Positions 17,717 through 29,044 of a stretch of 64,000 bases of DNA are shown piece after piece. The notes under the pieces are model-generated. The model saw only the letters and a program-made list of their open reading frames with translations. It was not told the DNA's origin and did not search any database. Source of the DNA: Limnobacter sp. SAORIC-580 (GTDB lineage Bacteria; Pseudomonadota; Gammaproteobacteria; Burkholderiales; Burkholderiaceae_B); the NCBI RefSeq assembly GCF_013004065.1, contig NZ_CP053084.1, positions 558,001 through 622,000 on the forward strand, given 5' to 3'. The position numbers were made by a program, and so were the translations under genes. Positions within the stretch are counted from its first letter, which is position 1. Every line of letters begins with the position of its first letter.

Positions 17717-19006
17717 ATGAAAGCTATTGTTCTCGGTGCTGGTGTTACCGGCATTACTTCCGCCTGGTTTTTGAAAAAAGAAGGTTTCGACGTGACTGTG
17801 GTGGATCGTCAGCCTGCCGCAGGCATGGAAACTTCCTTTGCCAATGGTGGCCAAATTTCTGTGTCCCATGCTGAACCCTGGGCCAACCCGGGCGCACCCA
17901 AGAAAGTGCTGAAGTGGTTGATGAAAGAAGATGCGCCCCTGCTGTTCCGTTTGCGCGCCGATGCCCGCCAGTGGCGCTGGGGCATGCAGTTTTTGCGTGA
18001 ATGCACCCCCGAGCGCACACGCCATAACATCATTCAAATGGTGAACCTAGGCACATTCAGCCGCAGCACCCTGCAAGAACTGCGCGCCGAGACTGGTATT
18101 CAGTACAACTGCCTCACCAAAGGCATTTTGCATTTCTACACCAACCAGCAAGAATTTGACGATGCACTGGAACCTGCTGAAATCATGCGCGAGTTTGGTT
18201 GCGACCGAAAAGTAATCAGCGCAGAAGAAGCAGTTCGCCTTGAACCCGCATTGGCCACTGTGAAAGACAAAATTGCTGGCGCCACCTTCACTGATGCAGA
18301 TGAAAGCGGCGATGCACATGTGTTTACACAAAACCTGTCGAAGCTGTGCGCGGAAAAAGGCGTTGAATTCAAGTACGACACCGCCATTCTGGGCTTGGAC
18401 ACTGAAGGTGGCCAAATCAGCGGTGTGCGTGTGCGTGGCGCGGATGGTCAAGTACAAGTGCTGAAAGCTGACAAGTACCTGCTGTGCATGGGCAGCTACA
18501 GCCCAATGCTGGTAAAAGACCTGGGCGTGGACCTGCTGATTTACCCAGCCAAGGGTTACTCTGCAACCTTGCAAATTGACGATGCCAGCAAAGCCCCGCA
18601 AGTCAGTTTGACCGATGATGAATACAAACTGGTGTTCAGCCGCCTGGGTGACAAGCTGCGAATTGCAGGCACCGCTGAACTGAACGGTTACAGCACCAAC
18701 CTGAACCATGTGCGTTGCCAGGCGATTACCCGCCGCGTCATGGAGCTGTTCCCCGGCATGGCCGACCCAGAGCAGGCTGTGTACTGGACTGGTTTGCGCC
18801 CCGCGACCCCTTCGAACGTGCCTTACATTGGTGTGTCCAAAATTTCAAACCTGTACCTGAACACAGGCCATGGCACTTTGGGTTGGACCCATTCTTGTGG
18901 TTCGGGCCGATCAATCGCGTCCATCATGAATGGCAAGCAGCCTGAACTGGATTTCGCATTTACTGGAATTTCTTCCAAGAAGGGCGAGGCCTTGGCCGTT
19001 GCCTAA
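17717..19006 (+). CDS. dadA: D-amino acid dehydrogenase-type FAD oxidoreductase (DadA family)
   Basis: Flavoprotein expected to oxidise a D-amino acid (classically D-alanine) or glycine to the 2-oxo acid and ammonia, feeding electrons to the respiratory chain at the inner membrane. 429 residues. It begins with the FAD-binding Rossmann motif VLGAGVTGITSAWFL (GxGxxG at residues 7-12), followed by an acidic residue at the end of strand 2 and the ANGGQISVSHAEPWANPGAP block of DadA. The C-terminal TGLRPATPSNVPYIG and NTGHGTLGWT segments bind the flavin. It lies directly behind a tandem glycine riboswitch, which makes glycine a possible substrate or signal. No alanine racemase or lrp gene is nearby. 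Confidence 0.85.
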   Translation: MKAIVLGAGVTGITSAWFLKKEGFDVTVVDRQPAAGMETSFANGGQISVSHAEPWANPGAPKKVLKWLMKEDAPLLFRLRADARQWRWGMQFLRECTPERTRHNIIQMVNLGTFSRSTLQELRAETGIQYNCLTKGILHFYTNQQEFDDALEPAEIMREFGCDRKVISAEEAVRLEPALATVKDKIAGATFTDADESGDAHVFTQNLSKLCAEKGVEFKYDTAILGLDTEGGQISGVRVRGADGQVQVLKADKYLLCMGSYSPMLVKDLGVDLLIYPAKGYSATLQIDDASKAPQVSLTDDEYKLVFSRLGDKLRIAGTAELNGYSTNLNHVRCQAITRRVMELFPGMADPEQAVYWTGLRPATPSNVPYIGVSKISNLYLNTGHGTLGWTHSCGSGRSIASIMNGKQPELDFAFTGISSKKGEALAVA

Positions 19007-19052
19007 GGCTTGTTTTTGCTAACATCAGCGCATTCGCCAACAGGATGTGCTG

Positions 19053-20870
19053 ATGTCTGATTCTGCAAACAAAAATACCCATGCTGGGGCCGACAACGCC
19101 CCCGCCTCGAATTTCCTTCGCAACATCATTGATGCGGACTTGAAAAAGCCCGAGTATCAGGTACGCCCGTGGGCCGGCAAACCCGGTGGGGCCGATGTGC
19201 ACGACGGTGCGCCCGCTGATCCCGCGAACATTCGCCTGCGTTTTCCGCCCGAGCCGAATGGCTACTTGCATGTGGGCCATGCCAAGGCCATTTGTGTGAA
19301 TTTCGGTTTGGCCAAAGAATACGGTGGCGCGTGCCACATGCGCTTTGACGACACCAACCCAGAAAAAGAAAGCGAGGAATTCGCGGATTCCATTCTGGAT
19401 GCCGTGCATTGGCTTGGCTTTCGCTGGGAAAACTTTGGTGACGACAACCTGTATTACGCCAGCGATTATTTCGACTTCATGTACCAAGCCGCTGAATTCC
19501 TGATTCAAGCGGGTTTGGCTTACGTTGATGAACAGAATGCAGATGACATGCGTGCCAATCGCGGCACCTTGACCCAAGCGGGTGTGGATTCCCCATTCCG
19601 CAATCGCCCAGCCGCTGAGAGCCTGGCCCGTTTTCGCGCCATGCGCGCGGGCGAACTGCCCGATGGCGCTGCGGTGCTGCGTGCCAAAATTGACATGGCC
19701 AGCCCCAATATGAACATGCGTGACCCGGCCGTTTACCGCATTCGCCGGGCATTTCACCACCGCACTGGCGATGACTGGTGCATTTACCCCATGTACACAT
19801 TTGCGCATCCCATCGAAGATGCGCTGGAACGCATAACCCATTCATTTTGTACGCTTGAATTCGAAGACCAGCGCCCGTTCTACGACTGGCTTCTGGACAA
19901 CTTAGCTTCTGAACACAAAACGGCGGATGGCGGTGTGTTAAAGCCCCTTCTAAGCCACCCCTTGCCCAAGCAGATTGAGTTCGCCCGTCTGAACCTAAGC
20001 TATGTGGTCACCAGCAAGCGCAAATTGCAGCAATTGGTAACTGAAAACAAACTCAATGGGTGGGACGACCCCCGCATGCCGACCATTGTGGGTTTGCGCC
20101 GTCGTGGCTACACACCTGAGGCAATTCAGTTGTTTTGTGCCCGCATTGGCGTGTCCAAATCCGATTCCTGGATTGATTATTCGGTGCTGGAAGGCGCTTT
20201 ACGCGACACGCTTGACCCAATTGCCCACCGTGCGGTGGCGGTGCTCGACCCAATTCCATTGATCCTGGACAACGTGGACGACGATTGGGCCGACATGTGC
20301 ACCGCGCCGGTTCACCCTCACCATCCGCATTGGGGCGTGCGTCAGTTCACAATCGGCAAGCGTCTGTGGATTGAGGCAGAAGACTTTCAGGAGAACCCGG
20401 AGAAAAAGTTTTTCCGCCTGTTTCCTGGCAACAGGGTTCGATTGCGTTATGGCTATGTGATTGAGTGTACCGGCTGCGACAAAGATGAAAGCGGCAAAGT
20501 GACTGCAGTGCATGCCCAGGTGTTTCTGGATAGCAAATCGAGTACGCCAGGTGCAGACAACTACAAGGTGAAAGGCAATATTCATTGGGTGGATGCAGAG
20601 GACTGCCTGCCTGCCACTGTGCGCCTTTACGATCGCCTGTTTACCGAAGAGCACCCCGACTCTGGTGGTAAAAACTTCATGGACAGCTTGAACCCCAATT
20701 CACTGACCGAAGTGAAGGCTTATCTGGAGGCAGGGCTGAAGGATGCCTGGTCTGGTACGGTGTACCAGTTCGAGCGCCACGGCTATTTTGTGCCTGATTT
20801 GAAGGACCATACTCTGGAAAACCCGGTGTTCAATCGGGCCACTACGCTGAAGGACAGTTGGAGTAAATAG
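19053..20870 (+). CDS. glnS: Glutaminyl-tRNA synthetase GlnS
   Basis: Class I aminoacyl-tRNA synthetase charging tRNA-Gln directly. 605 residues from the ATG at 19053, which has an AGGA ribosome binding site 7 nt upstream; a GTG two codons earlier is less likely. The HIGH motif appears as PPEPNGYLHVGHA (residues 65-77) and the KMSKS loop as VTSKRKL near residue 319. The anticodon-binding beta-barrels occupy the C-terminal third. An N-terminal extension of about 18 residues before the family's conserved NFL start is Ala/Asn rich. Confidence 0.96.
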   Translation: MSDSANKNTHAGADNAPASNFLRNIIDADLKKPEYQVRPWAGKPGGADVHDGAPADPANIRLRFPPEPNGYLHVGHAKAICVNFGLAKEYGGACHMRFDDTNPEKESEEFADSILDAVHWLGFRWENFGDDNLYYASDYFDFMYQAAEFLIQAGLAYVDEQNADDMRANRGTLTQAGVDSPFRNRPAAESLARFRAMRAGELPDGAAVLRAKIDMASPNMNMRDPAVYRIRRAFHHRTGDDWCIYPMYTFAHPIEDALERITHSFCTLEFEDQRPFYDWLLDNLASEHKTADGGVLKPLLSHPLPKQIEFARLNLSYVVTSKRKLQQLVTENKLNGWDDPRMPTIVGLRRRGYTPEAIQLFCARIGVSKSDSWIDYSVLEGALRDTLDPIAHRAVAVLDPIPLILDNVDDDWADMCTAPVHPHHPHWGVRQFTIGKRLWIEAEDFQENPEKKFFRLFPGNRVRLRYGYVIECTGCDKDESGKVTAVHAQVFLDSKSSTPGADNYKVKGNIHWVDAEDCLPATVRLYDRLFTEEHPDSGGKNFMDSLNPNSLTEVKAYLEAGLKDAWSGTVYQFERHGYFVPDLKDHTLENPVFNRATTLKDSWSK

Positions 20871-20914
20871 CCAATTCATCGGGTACACTAGCCCTCGGAC
20901 TAGGTATTCAGAAT

Positions 20915-22975
20915 ATGGCAACGAACCCAAACTACAATATTCGAGGTGCGCTGCTGACCATCCTGAACGGGATGGGTCCAGACACCAGGCATGAGGCGGA
21001 CATTGCCCACCTGTGCCACCTCATGGAATGGTTTCGAGAAGGGGCTCCGGGCTCCGACTTCGAAATCGAGCGGCGATTTTCCATGCTGGTGGAGGCGCTT
21101 GAGCAGTCCAACGACCTGCGTGTGCAGGTCAAGGGTTACCTTGAACAATTCCTGAAAGAATCACGTTACCGGTATACCTTTGCCGAGCTCGGTATTCTGG
21201 GCAATGAAACATTTGGTCAGGCCATGAAAAACCGGATTTTTCAGCGCCTGTTGCCCGCCACGGTGGAAGACAAAACCGTGCGTGAATCGCTCAGCCTGAT
21301 GTTCACCAAGCCGGATGACCATGAGTGGCTTGAGTCGATCAGTGTGGCAAGCTGGACTCGTCTGTTTCATGTGCTGGAATGGCTAGACCCCGCCATGCCT
21401 CTGTGGAAGCGCATTCAGCACGAAATGCTTGAGGCCATGGAAATGCTCGCGGTGCGAATCGCTGCCCTTGGCATTGATTCGGAAGTGGTTCGATGCCTGG
21501 GTATTTCAGAGCGGCATACTTCACCCTTTGTTGAGCAGCACCTGGAGTTGCGCAACATGATTGGGCAGGCCCATGAAAAGCTTAGCAATATGGAGCCACT
21601 GCACGATTTGGGCGACCACCTGGATGTGTTGTTGGACCAGTGTCAGGGCCAAATCAAGAAAGCCTATGCGCAGGCTCGCGTGCAAGGTATTTCAGTCACC
21701 TTGAGTATGCAGCTGATTCGATTGGAACAATCGATCAACCGCATGCGGCGATTGTTGCAACTGTTGGGTGCCTTGCCCACTGACAATCGGGTGGGGACTT
21801 GCGTGCAGTTTTTCTGCACCTTGACCAAAGAGGAAAACCGCAAGCATTCCATTACCGATTTGTGGCGTGGCTTGACTGACAAGCTGGCTTTGCGAATTAC
21901 TGAACATGCCAGCCAGTCGGGTGAGAAGTACGCCACAGAAACCCGCGCCGAGTACTGGAAAATGGCCAAAGCGGCCATGGGCGCGGGCGTTATTATCGCG
22001 CTTCTTTCTTTGTTCAAAGCCGGCATTTCAAGTTGGCATTTGCCCCCATTTTGGGAGGCCGTATTTTTCAGCCTGAATTACGGCATTGGCTTTGTGATCA
22101 TTCACCTGTTGGGTTTCACCATTGCCACCAAGCAGCCAGCCATGACAGCGGCGCGAATCGCCGCGGCGATTGATGCTGCCAACGGGCGCTTAAGCTCGGC
22201 CGACCGGGTGGCTGATTTGATTACCCAGGTTGCACGCACCCAATTCATCTCGATTTGGGGCAATGTGTTACCAGCATTTGCCACTGCCACCGTGGTGGCT
22301 GTGGGGCTTACGTTCTTGCTCGGAGAGCCGCCTGTCGCAGTCGAGAAGGGCGAAAAAATGTTGCTGGAGCTCAATCCCTTGTTGTCGGCAGCTTTGCCCC
22401 ATGCGGCAATCGCCGGGGTTTTTCTGTTTTTGGCGGGTGTTATTGCGGGTTACTACGATAACCTGTCGATTTACCACCGTATTCCGGACAGAATTCGGAA
22501 GGTGCCCTGGTTGCGCAAGCGCTTGGGTGTGGTGCGTGCCAACAAACTGGCCGATTATTTGAGCAAAAACACAGGGGCCTTGGCAGGCAACTTCTTTTTC
22601 GGTTGCATGTTGGGTTCGGCAGGTTTTATAGGACTCATTCTTGGTTTGCCAATCGACATTCGGCACATTACCTTTGCCGCGGCAAACATGGCTTACGGAA
22701 TTCAGGCCCATGAATTCATGTTGAGCGGGTTTGAGGTGGCGATTGCCGCCGTGGGTGTGTTCCTGATCGGTATGGTGAACCTGGGCGTCAGCTTTAGCCT
22801 GGCGTTTTTTACCGCCTTACGTGCACGTGGTGTTCGAAGATTGGAAAGCCTGTCTTTGGCGGGGCGTATTTTCAAGCGGTTTTTCAAGAGCCCTGGCGAG
22901 TTCTTCTATCCACCCAAAGAAGCGGGCGCAGCGGTCAGCAATGCCGTGAGCCCAGCCAAAACCGAGTCGAAGTAG
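20915..22975 (+). CDS. Gcr-family (site-specific recombinase-like) membrane protein
   Basis: A 686-residue protein of the family annotated as site-specific recombinase Gcr, first named in Neisseria. The N-terminal half is soluble and helical (FREGAPGSDFEIERRFSML block). The C-terminal half has several membrane segments, for example near GVIIALLSLFKAGI, YGIGFVIIHLLGF, AGVFLFLAGVIAGYYD and MLGSAGFIGLILGLP. This layout does not look like a tyrosine or serine recombinase, and no catalytic motif of either is visible, so the name should be taken as historical. Real function is unknown. It starts 44 nt behind glnS. Confidence 0.8.
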   Translation: MATNPNYNIRGALLTILNGMGPDTRHEADIAHLCHLMEWFREGAPGSDFEIERRFSMLVEALEQSNDLRVQVKGYLEQFLKESRYRYTFAELGILGNETFGQAMKNRIFQRLLPATVEDKTVRESLSLMFTKPDDHEWLESISVASWTRLFHVLEWLDPAMPLWKRIQHEMLEAMEMLAVRIAALGIDSEVVRCLGISERHTSPFVEQHLELRNMIGQAHEKLSNMEPLHDLGDHLDVLLDQCQGQIKKAYAQARVQGISVTLSMQLIRLEQSINRMRRLLQLLGALPTDNRVGTCVQFFCTLTKEENRKHSITDLWRGLTDKLALRITEHASQSGEKYATETRAEYWKMAKAAMGAGVIIALLSLFKAGISSWHLPPFWEAVFFSLNYGIGFVIIHLLGFTIATKQPAMTAARIAAAIDAANGRLSSADRVADLITQVARTQFISIWGNVLPAFATATVVAVGLTFLLGEPPVAVEKGEKMLLELNPLLSAALPHAAIAGVFLFLAGVIAGYYDNLSIYHRIPDRIRKVPWLRKRLGVVRANKLADYLSKNTGALAGNFFFGCMLGSAGFIGLILGLPIDIRHITFAAANMAYGIQAHEFMLSGFEVAIAAVGVFLIGMVNLGVSFSLAFFTALRARGVRRLESLSLAGRIFKRFFKSPGEFFYPPKEAGAAVSNAVSPAKTESK

Positions 22976-23000
22976 CGATTAATCAAGCCTGCAAGCGAAC

Positions 23001-25743
<2,743 letters not shown>

Positions 25744-25761
25744 TTTTTAAAAGAAAAATTG

Positions 25762-25803
25762 ACACCGCCCCTTCGTCTTTGTACGATTAGGCGGTGTTTT
25801 TTT
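25762..25803 (+). terminator. Intrinsic terminator of thiC
   Basis: ACACCGCC (25762-25769) pairs perfectly with GGCGGTGT (25790-25797), followed by eight T. It starts 19 nt past the thiC stop. Confidence 0.9.
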
Positions 25804-26007
25804 CTGATAGGAGTGCTCGGGCCTTTCCCGACCGTATATGGATAGTTCCAGTTGTCGAAGTTGCTCAAACTTCACCGCGCCGTCATTGGCAACCCCCTTC
25901 AAAGCGCTCGTTGCGCGTCGTTTTCCCAAGTTCTTCCTGCTTGACAATGCTCCTTTAAGCCTTGCGCTTGGCACCCTTGTTTTGCCCTTGAAAAGAGGAG
26001 AGTTGAC

Positions 26008-27318
26008 GTGGAAGTGCTGATTCTGATTGGCCTTATTGTGACCAATGGCTTGTTTGCCATGTCCGAAATTGCCCTGGTTACCGCCAGAAAGGCGCGTTTG
26101 GTGAAGTTGGCTGCAGAAGGTGACAAATCCGCTGCGGTTGCGCTCAAGTTGTCTGAAGATCCCACCAAGTTTTTGTCAACAGTACAAATTGGCATCACAT
26201 CGATTGGTGTGCTGAGCGGTATTGTGGGTGAGGCGGTATTGGCCAAACCACTGGCGCTTTGGTTGCAAACCTTCGGCCTGGAAGTGGCGATGACAGACAT
26301 TGTGTCCACTGCCATTGTGGTTGTTGGTGTTACCTATGTGTCAATTGTGGTCGGTGAACTGGTGCCCAAGCGTTTGGGGCAAATCAGCCCGGAGGTCATT
26401 GCCCGCTTGGTGGCAAGGCCCATGCAAATTCTCGCAATTGCCACGCGCCCGTTCGTCATGTTTTTGTCTTTTTCGACCCGCGGTTTGTTGCGCATTATGG
26501 GTGTGAAAGAAAACACCGACAACGGTGTGACCGAGGAAGAAATTCACGCCATGTTGGACGAGGGTTCGGTATCGGGCGTCATCGAAAGCAGCGAGCACAC
26601 CATGCTGCGCAATGTGTTCCGCTTGGATGATCGCCAGCTGGGTTCACTCATGATTCCCCGTTCCGATGTGTTGTATCTCGATATTCGACTGCCTCAGGAG
26701 GAAAATCTGAAGCGTGTGATTGAATCGCAGTATTCACGCTTCCCGGTGGTCGATGGCAACCTCGACAACTTGATCGGTGTAATTCATGCCAAACAGGCTT
26801 TGGCCTACGCCGCACAGGGCAAGATGCCCGACTTTTCAACCAATTTGCAGCAGTGTGTGTTTGTGCCGGAAACCCTGACGGGCATGGAGCTGTTAACCCA
26901 GTTCCGCAGCAACAACATGGACATTGCCTTTGTGATCGACGAGTATGGCGAACTTGAAGGCATTGTGACCCTGCACGATTTGATGGAAGCTCTGACTGGT
27001 GAGTTTACCCCGCACAACAAGGAAGACTCTTGGGCGGTACAGCGCGAAGACGGCTCGTGGTTGCTGGATGGTGCCATTGCCATTCTGGAACTGAAAGACA
27101 CCTTGAATATCAAGAGTGTGCCGGAAGAAGAAAAAGGCCGTTACCACACCCTGAGTGGCATGGTGATGTTGTTGACAGGGCGCTTGCCAGCCACCGGAGA
27201 CACGGTGGATTGGGAAGGTTGGCGATTTGAAGTGGTGGACATGGACCAAAAGCGGATTGACAAAATTTTGGCCTCACCGATCAAGGAAGATGGTGTGCAG
27301 TCGGATGAGTCTGCTTAA
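26008..27318 (+). CDS. CNNM/CorC-family membrane protein (hemolysin-like)
   Basis: Inner-membrane protein of the CNNM/CorC (UPF0053) family, linked to divalent cation (magnesium or cobalt) efflux. 436 residues from a GTG start with a GAGGAG ribosome binding site. Order: DUF21 membrane domain (about 1-190, EIALVTARKARLVKLA and VGELVPKRLG), CBS domain pair (about 205-330, MIPRSDVLYLD, RFPVVDGNLDNLIG, VIDEYGELEGIVTLHD), and a CorC/HlyC C-terminal domain (about 350-425). The 200 nt upstream contain a TTGACA at 25941-25946 but no fitting -10. Confidence 0.9.
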   Translation: MEVLILIGLIVTNGLFAMSEIALVTARKARLVKLAAEGDKSAAVALKLSEDPTKFLSTVQIGITSIGVLSGIVGEAVLAKPLALWLQTFGLEVAMTDIVSTAIVVVGVTYVSIVVGELVPKRLGQISPEVIARLVARPMQILAIATRPFVMFLSFSTRGLLRIMGVKENTDNGVTEEEIHAMLDEGSVSGVIESSEHTMLRNVFRLDDRQLGSLMIPRSDVLYLDIRLPQEENLKRVIESQYSRFPVVDGNLDNLIGVIHAKQALAYAAQGKMPDFSTNLQQCVFVPETLTGMELLTQFRSNNMDIAFVIDEYGELEGIVTLHDLMEALTGEFTPHNKEDSWAVQREDGSWLLDGAIAILELKDTLNIKSVPEEEKGRYHTLSGMVMLLTGRLPATGDTVDWEGWRFEVVDMDQKRIDKILASPIKEDGVQSDESA

Positions 27319-27347
27319 GACCCTATAAACCGGTAAAAAACCCCATT

Positions 27348-27379
27348 AAAAAAGCCTCAAGTACTCTTGAGGCTTTTTT
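27348..27379 (+). terminator. Intrinsic terminator, bidirectional
   Basis: AAAAAAGCCTCAAG (27348-27361) pairs perfectly with CTTGAGGCTTTTTT (27366-27379) around a TACT loop. The A- and T-runs allow it to serve both the CNNM gene and the convergent CsgG-like gene. Confidence 0.92.
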
Positions 27380-27428
27380 GTTGGTGCGCTGCGTATTGCT
27401 TACTCCGCAACCGTTGTTACCCAATTGC

Positions 27429-28583
27429 TTATCGAATCTGTGGTCGACTGCCCCACAGCAGTTTTTCCTGCATTTCACGGGTGGTGTTGCTAGTCGATTC
27501 CTGCGGTGCGGTTTGCGCGTTGCTGCCACTGCCAAACAAGCCTTTCAACTCAGTTACCTCGCTTTGTGATGACGCGGTGGAGGCGTTCTCAATGCTTGCT
27601 TCGCGAATGATTTCTCCGGTGTAGGGGTCGATCACAATGCTGGGGTCTTGCCCTGCCGAGGTTGAAGCGGGTGGAGGGGTTAGCACGATTGAATTGTTGC
27701 TGCGCTGTTTGGCTGGCGTATTCATGGCGGCTTGATTGCTGCGCAATTCGCCGGGTTTGGCTGTGCTTAATCTTGCACAGCTTTGTGCTGACAAATTGTT
27801 CATCTCGGTCAGCATATTGAACACCGCATGTTCAATCACCATGCGAACACCTTTTTGAATTGGCTCTTGCGTTCGTTCAGCGGCATTCACATCGACCAGG
27901 CCATCGCTGAACAGGCGGAAGTAACCCCCATTCAATTCAGTGCCAATAATCTGTTTTTGAAGGCTTTGTGTGTTCACCACTTCAAGTGTTTTGGTGTTCA
28001 CTACACGCAGATCAACTGCTACGTTCATGACAAAGTAGCGGGCTGCCGCGCCGATGAAGCGAATGGATGACTCCAGGCTGCCACTGCGAATGTTGTAGTT
28101 CACCTCGGTGATGCCACCCACGATGTGATAGTCAGAGCCTGGCAGCGAACCTGAAAAAATTTGCCGATGTGCTTTGCTGTCCGGGTTGTCGGTGATCAAC
28201 TTGTTGTCGGAGTACTTCAATTCCATGTCGGCAATCGAGGTGTCGAACCGCTCAACCATGGGCACCCCGGTTTTTGCCAAAGCAGAAATAACCATTAAGG
28301 CTGCACCTTGGGTGATTCGTTTTCCGTTGACCAGGTCTTCTTTTCCCGTGAAATCACTGACCCGCCCGACTGCAAACCGTTTTGCATTGGGACCTCGGCC
28401 GCCTACCATGGGTCTCAGGCATTCCAGTGCAGGGCTGTAGCGGGTTGTATTTTCTACCACGCTTGCTCCGTCGAAGGGGCTGACGTACTCCGCTTCACTG
28501 AAGGAGGGTAGCGTTGTACATGCACTGGCCGATGCGGCAAGCATCGAGATGAATGCAAATTTTGGAAGCGGATAGCGGGACAT
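27429..28583 (-). CDS. CsgG/HfaB-like outer-membrane lipoprotein
   Basis: Likely outer-membrane secretion pore of the CsgG family, as used for curli export (CsgG) or holdfast anchoring (HfaB). 384 residues from an ATG with an AAAGG ribosome binding site; a TTG seven codons earlier is less likely. A signal peptide ends in the lipobox ASAC (cysteine near residue 22). The CsgG domain covers about residues 55-270: GRVSDFTGKE, YHIVGGITEVNYN, AVDLRVVNTKTLEVVNTQS. A C-terminal tail of about 110 residues rich in Ser, Asn, Pro and Ala is unusual next to E. coli CsgG (277 residues) and recalls the longer HfaB. Two small secreted proteins precede it on the same strand. Confidence 0.75.
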   Translation of the reverse strand: MSRYPLPKFAFISMLAASASACTTLPSFSEAEYVSPFDGASVVENTTRYSPALECLRPMVGGRGPNAKRFAVGRVSDFTGKEDLVNGKRITQGAALMVISALAKTGVPMVERFDTSIADMELKYSDNKLITDNPDSKAHRQIFSGSLPGSDYHIVGGITEVNYNIRSGSLESSIRFIGAAARYFVMNVAVDLRVVNTKTLEVVNTQSLQKQIIGTELNGGYFRLFSDGLVDVNAAERTQEPIQKGVRMVIEHAVFNMLTEMNNLSAQSCARLSTAKPGELRSNQAAMNTPAKQRSNNSIVLTPPPASTSAGQDPSIVIDPYTGEIIREASIENASTASSQSEVTELKGLFGSGSNAQTAPQESTSNTTREMQEKLLWGSRPQIR

Positions 28584-28624
28584 AGTGGGCCTTTGTGTAT
28601 TCAAGAGCAGTAAGTGACTTTGGA

Positions 28625-28945
28625 TCAGAAGCCGCCATCAATCGTGGCGTTCTGAGCGCCATTGTTGATTTGTGTGGCATTAATGACAACGGTGTTGTTG
28701 TTGCCGTCGGTTTGTACATTGATCAAGTTGCCGATTGCGGTGGCGGCGAACCCCCAGCCTGGAGAGTCAACTTGGGTGCGGTTGAAATTCGCGTCGCGGC
28801 GTGTGCCTGCGGGTGAGTCGATGTCGGTGACGCTGCGCATGCCAAAAGGTGTTTCGAATGAACTGACATTGCCTTCAAAGGTTTGTGCGTGTGCGCTGCC
28901 AAGGCCCAGGGCAAGAGTGGCAAAACAAAGTTTGAGTAATTTCAT
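28625..28945 (-). CDS. HfaA-like small secreted protein
   Basis: A 106-residue protein with a signal peptide (KLCFATLALGLGSAHA, cleavage near residue 19-20) and an AAGGAAAC ribosome binding site before the ATG at 28945. The mature part has a FETPFGM start motif and the segment ATAIGNLINVQTDGNNNTVV, followed by INATQINNGAQNATI. This pattern recalls the holdfast-anchor protein HfaA and, loosely, the Q/N repeats of curlins. It lies 41 nt before the CsgG-like gene. Export through that pore and assembly at the surface are inferences. It shares a GNN-type motif with the upstream gene product. Confidence 0.6.
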   Translation of the reverse strand: MKLLKLCFATLALGLGSAHAQTFEGNVSSFETPFGMRSVTDIDSPAGTRRDANFNRTQVDSPGWGFAATAIGNLINVQTDGNNNTVVINATQINNGAQNATIDGGF

Positions 28946-28990
28946 TCGATGGTTTCCTTGGTATTTCCGGATGGGATTTATGGGGTTGGG

Positions 28991-29035
28991 TTTGCCCCAA
29001 GCGACCTTTGGCTGTAGGTTGTCGCCTAGGGCAAA
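28991..29035 (-). promoter_or_regulatory. Symmetric intergenic stem-loop
   Basis: TTTGCCC (28991-28997) pairs with GGGCAAA (29029-29035) and GCGAC (29001-29005) with GTCGC (29021-29025), with a symmetric 3-nt internal loop and a 15-nt hairpin loop. It lies in the 99-nt gap between the two small surface-protein genes. Without a T-run on the 3' side it is more likely an mRNA processing or stability element than a terminator. Confidence 0.55.
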
Positions 29036-29044
29036 AAAGTTCAA

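Noticed and set aside
17717..19006. ThiO glycine oxidase as identity of the flavoenzyme
   Set aside because: The ANGGQ and TGLRPATPSN blocks fit DadA better; a ThiO-like role is kept only as a speculation in the findings.
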